64,000 nt of DNA from Oryzias latipes (Eukaryota > Chordata > Actinopteri > Beloniformes > Adrianichthyidae). A program made the translations under genes and the position numbers. The notes under the pieces were generated by a model. That model was given only the letters and a program-made list of their open reading frames with translations, searched no databases and was not told the DNA's origin. Position 1 is the first letter of the stretch. Each line of letters begins with the position of its first letter. The DNA lies in contig NC_019862.2 in assembly GCF_002234675.1 (NCBI RefSeq), positions 30,510,389-30,574,388 of the forward strand, given 5' to 3'. Positions 56,030 through 64,000 of this stretch are shown one piece after another.

Positions 56030-56700
56030 ATGCTTTCCTCAAAGCAGGAAAATGCTGTTTTTGGTGTTTTAACATGTTCTTGTGGCATTTTTCTCGAATG
56101 ATAGAGGACATGTATAAATAAAAATGGAGCTTAAAATGGCAATTATGAGTTTTTCAAATTGCTGTGAATCGGGAGCAGACGAAAAAATGCAGTAAAAAAA
56201 AAAATCTTGTAGGTGTGACATGGAAAATGCGCTGGGGGGGTCACAAGCTCTCAGCAGCCGGCCGGACTTCATTTTCGCTTAAAAAACCCCAAAAGAATAA
56301 ACTGACCTAAAATCTGGATTGACAAGAAAATGAACATTTAACTTTTATGTTCAATCAACTGTTTTAAATTGGAAATGAGAAAAAAATTGTTTAAAATTTA
56401 AATCTAATATTAATAATAAAAAAAAAAGCAGCTGAGCTATCAGACACAAGAAAGGCTAGTAAGCTACACAATATAATGCGTCTCACAAAATTTGGAAAAT
56501 ATTTTTGTTGTAACCACTTGTGGCATTTTCTGATGGGGACATATGCAAAGAAAATTCAGCATGTGTATTTCTTCAGATTGCTGTGAATCAGGAGCAGATG
56601 GAAAAACTTCACTTTGTATTTTTGATGTAGGAAGTACGCCGGGCTCTGCTCCATTCTGATCATCCACCGTCATAAGCATAAATCCGTGAACGTCTCTGTT
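56030..56700 (+). repeat. Dispersed repeat family 'A', two partial copies
   Basis: 56050-56190 and 56505-56690 both carry 'cttgtggcatttt', 'gatgg.gacat.t.taaa.aaa', 'gctgtgaatc.ggagcag' and 'aaaaa', in the same order as 54370-54500. The interval between them is AT-rich and featureless. Confidence 0.6.
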
Positions 56701-56799
56701 TTCCTGGTCTGAGCTGGAATCAAAGAATCAAAATCAACGTTATTGTAGATTCTTCACATCTGCATCAAAACCAATGAATCGAAATTCCGTTTTACTCTT

Positions 56800-57240
56800 T
56801 CATGTTCAAGAGAAAAGTGCTTGAGCACTGTTCATGAGGGGAGATGGGTGGTGGAGAGGGTGTTCAGCATCCTGTTGGCCTGGTGTGTGAAGCTGTTTCT
56901 GAGCTGGTGGTGCTCCTGTACCCCCCCCCCCCCCCCCCCCCCCGAGGGCAGAAGGCTGAACAGGTTGTGGGCAGGGTGGTGTGCGTCCTTGACAATTGTT
57001 AGAGCGTTGCGGGTGAGATGGGTGATGTATAAGTCCTGCAGGGAGGGGAGTGGCGCTCCAATCATTCTGCTGGCCGTGTTGACTATGCGCTGCAGGGCAC
57101 TCCTGCTGTTTGTGCAGCTGTCCCCCCCCCCCCCCCCCCCCCACACACACATTAATGCAGCCAGAGAGGATGCTCTCAATGGTTCCTCTGTATAATCTGG
57201 ATCTAAACTGTACGGCTGGATGGATACGATGTTGCTCACC
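56800..57240 (-). mobile_element. LINE 3' ORF fragment, L2/CR1-like, with C-run expansions
   Basis: Minus-strand segments RSALQRIVNTASRMIGAPLP, SLQDLYITHLTRNALTIVKD and AHHPAHNLFSLLPSG match the LINE region also seen at 24450-24960. Two long C runs (56921-56943, 23 nt; 57122-57142, 21 nt) interrupt it and give poly-Gly in translation. A family 'A' block follows at 57150-57540. Confidence 0.75.
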
Positions 57241-57540
57241 TTTTTTGTTGCTCGGGTAATGTTAGGTCGGGGGTGTGAGGGGCTGTTAGCTAGCTGTAGA
57301 GAGTGTAAAAAGGTGGATGATGGGAAGTGGGGGCAGCAGGCTTACTCCACCCCAACGGTCCGCCCCTCAACTCGGAGGTGAATTTCTAATCAACTCCTGC
57401 TTCTCTGCAGAAACTGTCCTAGAAAACGGCACTTTAAAAAAAAATGATATTGGTAAAAAACAGCATAATCAGAATTGTAGAGACCACAGAGAACTTGTTT
57501 AAAATGGATCAAAAGATGATCGGAGCAGAAAACATGTAGC
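57150..57540 (-). repeat. Dispersed repeat family 'A', copy
   Basis: Contains 'ctggatctaaactgtacggctgg', 'gtgaggggctgttagctagctg', 'ctcggaggtgaatttctaatcaactcctgc', 'gtaaaaaacagcataat' and 'aaaatggatcaaaagatgatcgg', the same order as at 7430-7650 and 54840-55060. Confidence 0.7.
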
Positions 57541-57599
57541 AGAACATTTGACGTTAAGAGAATATGGAGGAATAACCACAAATGTGGAGTTTGGAAACA

Positions 57600-58840
57600 T
57601 TTATTTCAGACAAACGTGTGTGAGCTTTACTATTTTTATCTTATTCCTGTAAGTTTTATTCTCTCCTTCTCGTACGTGACGTTTGATTGGAGGACCGACC
57701 CGTCCCTTCATCCAGTTTGACTATAAAGTCAACATGGAGGCCAAACGACCAATCCGGCTCAAGACGAGAGACCTGAGGTTTAAAAACCCAGACTGGCTCT
57801 GCGTAAAAAAACAAGAGCTGCTTGTGAAGTCAACAGAAGGGAGGTGAAAGTGTTTGTATCTGGAGGCGCATGATTGGCTGTGGTGAACCTAAAAGCATTT
57901 ATGAAACCGTTTTGATCAAATTTGACAAACCTTCAAGTGTCTGGAGACGAGCAAAAAGATTCACTCTGAGGTATTTTTTTCTGTCGGTGACTAAAACTTG
58001 AACGTTTGTTATGGTGACCATATGAGGTCAAAAATGACTCAATCAGAAATGCTTCACACTATTGACTGCAGCAAAGACGACTGCTGCAGTCATGGCTTGT
58101 GGTCACGTCTGCCGCTCCTCCCAACGACCGACAGCTGCGCAGTTCAGCCTGCAGACGGCATGAGGAGGATCTGAAGTGCAAATACGGGAAATCGAAATCT
58201 TTCAGAATAAAAGTTAATTCCAGGAAATGGCAGTCCAGGCTGGAAGAAATGGACTCTTCAGAGAGGAAACCACATGCAGAACACGCATGAATTCAACCCT
58301 TCCTCACAGGAAGGTGGAGATGATCCCGTCTGCATGAATCCTAAAGGTTTAGACTGCAGACGCTAGATTTGGGGCCTCATTGACTTTAGATTCAAATCCT
58401 AACGCCTTACTTTAGGGTCACATTAAAATCTATGGAGACAACACAAGATGTGGAGTAAACTTTTAAAGATTTTTCAAGATGCAGATCCAGAGCAGAAGCA
58501 GTCGTTAAACCCTTCCTCGGTGACACAAACACACGTAAACACCGGGATGAGCAGAAAACATGGCCGATGAGGAAGCAGATGGAAAGTATTTATCAGGGTT
58601 TTAAATATTTGCTAGTTTTGAAGCGGCAGCACACATCCTAAACAGCTTCGTGAAAGCAGCTGTGCGTGACAAGAATGTGAAGCAAACCTGCAGACGTGGG
58701 GATCACAGGGTTTCCTGTGAGAAAGTAGGAAATTTCACGGCTCAAAACTGTTTTTTAAGGAGATGAAATATGTCAGATAACTGATGATGATGATGCTTAC
58801 ATGCAGGATTTATTCATGTTCTGACCAATCTTAAAATCCT
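57600..58840. other. Spacer without recognised gene
   Basis: Sequence of ordinary composition with no open frame longer than about 60 codons and no repeat I can name. Confidence 0.4.
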
Positions 58841-58849
58841 ACTATTTAA

Positions 58850-59110
58850 CACTTACTGCCCACCTGTGGACAATCATGGGGCATCCAGCATGAGGAGGCT
58901 GCAGGTCGTCTATAATGATGCCTTAAGGATTTTATTCAAACCGCCTCGGTGGTGCAGCGCGAGCACTTTGTTTGTTGGTGCAGGAGCTAAAACTCTCCAC
59001 GCTTCAAGACATTTTATCTATGGTTTTATTTATCGTCGTAATGCTTCAGATAACAAAATCATCTCAACTGTCCCCAATGAAAGGTACAGCACTTTTACGT
59101 TTTTTAAAGT
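58850..59110 (+). mobile_element. LINE C-terminal fragment
   Basis: The plus-strand frame gives SSMRRLQVVYNDALRILFKP, PRWCSASTLFVGAGAKTLHA and FIYGFIYRRNAS. This is the 'RLQVAYNDA.R.L...P...SAS..F' pattern at the C-terminus of many animal LINE reverse transcriptases. It is severely truncated. Confidence 0.65.
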
Positions 59111-61739
59111 CAGCAGTAGTTTTAGTCTTTTTTTTTTAAGTTTGATACTTGGTTATTTTAGTGGTTTTTTGATGTCGTCCGCTGCCCGTCTCTTCAGCCT
59201 CTCTTCCTTCTTTTGTGTCTCTTCAAGGGTTTGAACCTCCTCTCTGGAACTGGGCGTGTCTCCTGAACGACACTCACTTGTCCTGGTTATTCATCACCGC
59301 TGGAACCAGGGCAGGAGCAGAGTCTGACGGAGATCAGAGGGGAGGAGGAGGCGCTGCTCCCGTCTAATCACCGGGTTGGTCTGCCGGTCGGACCGCATGC
59401 ATCACCTTCCTAACGATCGGTCACATTTATAGTTCAGCCCAGCACTTTCTCTCCCCTCTAGTTTGGTTAAAGTGGATGTTTTGCCTACACGGTTGCAGCA
59501 GCTGCTTCAACATCACTTCAAGGCTGGAAAAAATGATTTGTAGTTTTGGTCTCCTGATGTTTTTGTTCAATTCTTTTCTCTTTAGTTCATATTTCTCAAA
59601 GAGTCACGGTTGCTGCAATGTTTGGTCCTGTAAAAGTCGCAGTTTGTTCCAGCAAAGGGGAAGAAGTGCTGCTTTCCACCGAGATCTGTGTCTTTAGCAT
59701 TATTTTTGGTGCATTCTAGATTTTTGTCATTGTTTTTTTTAGGTTTTAACAGATTTCTCAGTTGGTTAGAAGACAGCAGAGGCCACAAGTGAACGAAGGT
59801 TTGGGGGCCGAGTCGAGAAGGACAAAGAATCAGTTTTCTTTGTTTTGTTTGTTTGCATTTCTACGTTGTCAGCATGCCTCTTTTGCGTCAGTGTCATGAG
59901 ATTCTTGCTTCTCTTTATCCGTCTTATCACAGAAGCTACATTCGGACTCTGCAGATATTTTATCGGAACCACCAAAACGAAGACACTTTTGTTTTTACGT
60001 GAAACTAAACATGAGGCCTTCAGTGTCTGGAATGCTCCAGATTAGTTGATAAACTTTGTTTTTTCAGTAAAAATAGGACTTTTAATATTCACGGTGTCCT
60101 GATCCATCCATTGGTCAGAACCTGCTGTTCCTGTTCACACAGGTCACCAGTCTGTTGCAGGGACGCACACTCGTCATTTTACGATATTAATTGATTTCTT
60201 TCTCCCTCCTTTTACTTTCTTTAACAAAAAAAAAAATTCAAATGACCAAATACATTCAGCAAAAACCCTTATTTTAACGTTTCCTTTGGAAGTTGGCCTG
60301 AACACAAACTGTGATGTTTTTTGAGCTGCTGCCAGCTCGTAAAGAAAAACTATGGGACAGAGTGGACCTACCTCTGTCTCTGCTGCTGAAGCAAATTCGT
60401 CGTACTTCCACTTTTGGAAGCAAAAGCCTTCAGATTAGTTTGTGTTTTGTTGCTTCAAGCCTGAAGTCAGAAAACCGTAGAAAAGAAAAAGCTTCTTTTG
60501 GGAGCGAGCTCCTCTTTAGCTGACCTTAGCCGATCAACGGAAGCCTAAGAAAATCCCCAAATTAAATCTACACAACAAATGTATCAATTAAACTGATTAA
60601 TTGTCCAGCCCACCAGTTGACCTTTAACCTGTGTTTTTGGACTTTGGGAGGAAACCGGAGAGCCCAGAGAAAACCCACACATGCACAGGAAGAACATGCA
60701 AACTCCACACGGAACGGCCGCATCCAGGATTTGAACTGGGACGTTCTCACTGTGAGGCTAAAGCGCTGACCACTACACCACTGTGCACCCCTGGTGGCCG
60801 TAGCATTGAAGGCGTGCAGTTTAACCCCGGAAAACCCCAAAACCATATTTAGTTATTTACCTACTTGATGACATGTTTGTTTATACAGGTCTGCCAACAG
60901 GCCGAAGTGCATTATGGGAAAAATGAAGGCACTAGAAACACAAAAAGGCCTCACATTTTCATATACATTCGTAAATTACGATAAAACAGAGGTGCATTAT
61001 TTCAGTGCTTTACAAACATTTGATAGCCTGTATGTGTTAAAAGACCAGACTTAAAATGCAGGAGTGGACGGTAAAAAAGGAGCCAATAGGAGGACTGCAA
61101 GACGAAAAACCAAAATGACCGATTTAAGTGGTGAAATATGAGCAAATGGAAACAATAGAACAACTTGTGCAATGGTTCAATTTTTTTTTCTAATTGCAAC
61201 ATTTAGCAGCAGCCTAGAAAATAAATAGAAATTAAGAAATGCATCAAATAAATAGACAATAGGAAAAACTAACATGCATCCCATGTTTTTACTGAAGAAA
61301 TGGAAGAGGACAAAACATGGAACAAAACTGAACTTTACTTTGCTTGACATCATAAATACAACCAGAACAAATCTGAGTGATTAGAGAGGTAAAAAAAAAC
61401 TGAGAGAAACAAAAACAAAACTAATAAAATAAAGATAAACTGAGCAGATGGTAGCAAAAAAATGTGAATAACTTATTTTATCACTCATTTATAGAAACAA
61501 AAGGTAAGTTTGTTTTCATTTCTGGTTCTTCCAAGCAGCCAAATGTAACCCTGTGGGTTCTCCAGGGATAAAATAAACAACTATTTAGGCTTCAGATACT
61601 AATATTTAGAATAAATGTCTAAAAAAATGTCTAAGCTGAACTCATATTAAAATGTTTCTGCTTTAACTCAACCTTTGAAAGCGTAAAATGGTTTAAAAGT
61701 TGATCAACTTCATCGCCGGAATTCTTCCTGGAGAATGGC
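59111..61739. other. Upstream region of lpl with repeat pieces
   Basis: Mostly AT-rich with no recognised gene. 60085-60170 ('ggtcaccagtctgttgcaggg') belongs to the common fish retroposon series that continues in the SINE at 60600-60800. 61200-61500 is A-rich. Confidence 0.4.
60600..60800 (-). repeat. tRNA-derived SINE
   Basis: On the minus strand it starts near GCACAGTGGTGTAGTGGTCA (A-box region), with GTTCAAATCC (B box) about 45 nt further on. It then runs into 'gtttgcatgttcttcctgtgcatg', 'gtgggttttctctgggctctcc' and 'ggtttcctcccaaagtccaaaaaca'. The two spaced pol III boxes and the tail mark a tRNA-derived SINE. Confidence 0.8.
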
Positions 61740-61809
61740 TCCATCCTGGGGGGGTTCCCCCCTCCCTGCAAACCATGCCCCCCCCCTGGTCTGAGTGCCC
61801 GCCCATAAA

Positions 61810-62024
61810 CGCCCCAGCCAATCACCGGCGGGTATTCAGATGAGCCGCATATAAAGATGCGGCGCCGCCGCCGCGCTGACAGACCGCAGGACGCTTCACC
61901 CCTAGACCGCATCCATCCACGCACCTCTTTGTCACCGGTGCTGCGGATTCACGCGGGTTAACTTCAAATCATCCAGATCCGGATCGGCTCCCCCAGCAGA
62001 GAAAACAGCAGCTCCAACAGGAAC
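61810..62024 (+). promoter_or_regulatory. lpl core promoter and 5' UTR
   Basis: CCAAT box at 61818-61822 and a TATA box, ATATAAAG, at 61849-61856, about 27 bp apart. The likely transcription start is near 61880, giving a 5' UTR of about 145 nt. A TATA plus CCAAT arrangement fits a regulated tissue-specific gene such as lpl. Confidence 0.75.
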
Positions 62025-63637
62025 ATGGGAAAGGAACTCCTCTGCTTTTTCACCCTTTGGATAACTTTGGGAAACATTTCTGCAACTTTTTCTTCTGATC
62101 TTGAATCCAACACCACATCTCTGTTTGGTATGTGAAGGCATCCTTTTCATGAAAAGTCATTTGTTTAGTGCAATTTAAAGTTTAGAGATGAACAGCTGTT
62201 GCAGGAAATACAGCAGGAAGGAGGGTTAATGACCGGAAACATGTTTGTTTTCTAAATAAGAGAAAAATCAGTTTTTTTTATCAACATGTGTGCATGAAGG
62301 GTAAATTCAAGTCTTCACGTTTACTTATTTTTAAGTATTTTGGGAGTATTTGATGAGATTTCGTATTAAAAGATTCAATCTGAATGAAATCCGAGTGTTT
62401 TTCCTCTAATGTAGATGCTGGAATAGTGAGTTTTTCCTGAATACCTGCTGGTAGGAATACAGCAGAAACAGTAGGGGGCGACACTGTCCTGCCTCTTGAA
62501 CCCTGCTCAGACTGACTGTCGCATGTCTGAAAAAAAGAGTGTAATATTTGTCTGAAAATGTCACGGATGCTGGGAATCTTGGATGTTCCTGACTGAAACT
62601 CGTACGGCACCCGATCCGGCTCCCTGCGGCTTTTTTTTTGGATTCCTGTGGCGCCACAACAACAACCTGATGACGTTTTCCACACTGTGTCCCTTTGTGT
62701 CGTTGAAACAGTGAACAGCACGACCACGGCTGCTCCGCTGCCAACCACCACGGAGTGGATGACGGATTACGCCGACATCCTGTCCAAGTTCTCCCTGCGC
62801 ACCGCAGACATCCCCGATGAGGACATGTGCTACATCCAAGCCGGCCATCCAGAAACCATCAAGGACTGTCAGTTCAACGCAGAAGCTCAGACCTTCATCG
62901 TCATACACGGCTGGACGGTACTCGCCGCACTTTTCATTCGTTTCTCAGCTTGAAAATACCAAAAGAAAATACTCGTCATCAGGAACTTTGAAGCAGGAAA
63001 CCCAAATCGTGAGCGCTGACCAATTCCTCACTGATGCTGTTCCGTGAAGATGTCAGTTGGAGTAAATCCGGCAGGAACAGCAGAGGAACAGTTCACGCAT
63101 CCTCTGCGCTAATGCGATTTAAGGCGAGTCATGCAGCCAAATCTGAACCCAGTGATGGCTTGGCTGCTCTCCAGCAGGGAGGGTTAAGGCCAGCGGGGAT
63201 CACGCCATACTGCAGCTGACCTCAGAGGTGTCTGACCGCCAACGCAAGGTCACCCGCATGTTTGCCGGGTTGAAATTGAGCACGACTCCAACCACGCAGC
63301 TCACAATTCTCAGAAGAATGAGATTTTTTTGCCAAAGTTTCTTAAAGAGTTCCTTATTTGGGGTGAAAGTAGGAGCTCAGTCGGGTGTTTTGTCTGCGAG
63401 CGGTTTCATAAAAACACGCAGGTCCATTTTTGATGATGTCTGTGCGTCCCGCTGCAGGTAACGGGGATGTTTGAGAGCTGGGTGCCCAAGCTGGTGTCTG
63501 CGCTGTACGAGCGCGTGCCGAATGCCAACGTCATCGTGGTGGACTGGTTAACCCGAGCCAGCCAGCACTACCCCACCTCTGCCTCCTACACCAAACTGGT
63601 GGGCCGGGACGTGGCCAAGTTTGTTACCTGGTTACAG
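62025..63637 (+). CDS. lpl: Lipoprotein lipase, first three coding exons (continues past the window)
   Basis: Secreted triglyceride lipase that acts on chylomicrons and VLDL at the capillary wall. Coding exons: 62025-62127, 62712-62917 and 63458-63637, 163 codons so far, all phases closed; the third is 180 nt, the same as human LPL exon 3. It starts with a hydrophobic signal peptide ([20 protein letters not shown]), then a Thr/Ser-rich stretch. The N-terminal lipase domain follows: [56 protein letters not shown] and [14 protein letters not shown]. The catalytic Ser motif and the rest of the protein lie right of the window. The [10 protein letters not shown] segment is longer than in mammals, as in other fish. 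Teleosts have more than one lpl-like gene, so the exact paralog is open. Confidence 0.94.
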
Positions 63638-64000
63638 GTGAGTGCTCCTCCGTGCATGTGCTAGTCGTTTTGCAGATGGAAGTGCAGTTTTTTTGGCGTT
63701 TTTTTATATTCCCACATGTGCAGTGGATTCATTTTCCTACTGGTTTTGATTTGAAACGGCCATCAAAGCGTTTCATAGCCGTGTCTGCGGTTTCCCAACG
63801 CGGAGTGGGGTGCAGCTGTGCTCGTTTTGCAGGAGCACGCGTTCGGCTTTCCCCCTCTTCTTGCATAACTTTCCAGTTAAAAGTCCTCACAAAGTTCTGG
63901 CAACGAATTGCACAAACCGATCGTTGATTTGGAACGGCTCCCAAAAAAACCCCTCCGGCAGCCTTTGGACTGTGCGACTGCATGTGACGCGCTTTTTCAC
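63638..64000 (+). other. lpl intron 3, partial
   Basis: Begins at the GTGAGT donor after 63637 and runs off the window. No exon or repeat is recognised in it. Confidence 0.7.

Noticed and set aside
56806-57195. Gly-rich and Pro-rich open frames
   Set aside because: The poly-Gly/poly-Pro comes from C homopolymers inside a LINE remnant.
60700-60790. tRNA gene on the minus strand
   Set aside because: A and B boxes are present but the cloverleaf is not complete and the block continues into a SINE body.

Overview
The window is vertebrate nuclear DNA, almost certainly from a ray-finned (teleost) fish. Genes are split by short introns with GT-AG borders. The seven protein genes recognised are vertebrate, and the introns and spacers carry fish-style repeats: hAT, Tc1/mariner and fold-back elements, an L1 fragment, other LINE ends and a tRNA-derived SINE. 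The species cannot be named from sequence alone.
Layout. (1) 891-8900, minus: hdgfl2, a PWWP chromatin protein with an integrase-binding-type domain; its last exon(s) lie left of the window. (2) 10073-11572, plus: fh, fumarate hydratase, complete in one uninterrupted exon. (3) 12059-15099, minus: fam32a, four coding exons. (4) 15358-18394, plus: mrpl54, three exons, head-to-head with fam32a across 258 bp. (5) 19362-28260, plus: a type 1 paracaspase of the MALT1 family, 15 coding exons, about 821 residues. (6) 31288-40775, plus: safb, 21 coding exons, 807 residues. (7) 62025-63637, plus: the first three coding exons of lpl, which runs off the right edge. For every multi-exon gene I placed the exon borders by eye and checked that all reading phases close.
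The 41-62 kb stretch between safb and lpl has no gene I can name. Its left part (41.7-47 kb) has a promoter-like patch (CRE plus two inverted CCAAT boxes), a short ATG exon and several small exon-like blocks, two of 15 nt. It also holds repeated pyrimidine-rich modules, a perfect 15-bp hairpin, and two copies of a 7-bp stem enclosing AATAAA/AATAAG. This looks like an undescribed small-protein or long non-coding transcript and is the most interesting unknown here. From 50.9 kb to 61 kb the sequence is mostly repeat debris, apart from a coding-looking block near 55.8 kb.
The genes do not form a pathway: chromatin/RNA (hdgfl2, safb, fam32a), mitochondrion (fh, mrpl54), immune signalling (paracaspase) and lipid metabolism (lpl). 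hdgfl2, mrpl54 and safb all have human counterparts on 19p13.3. The paracaspase therefore sits in a 19p13-like neighbourhood rather than the 18q21 setting of human MALT1, which raises the possibility that it is a MALT1 ohnolog. The intronless fh looks like an old retrocopy that has kept a full reading frame.
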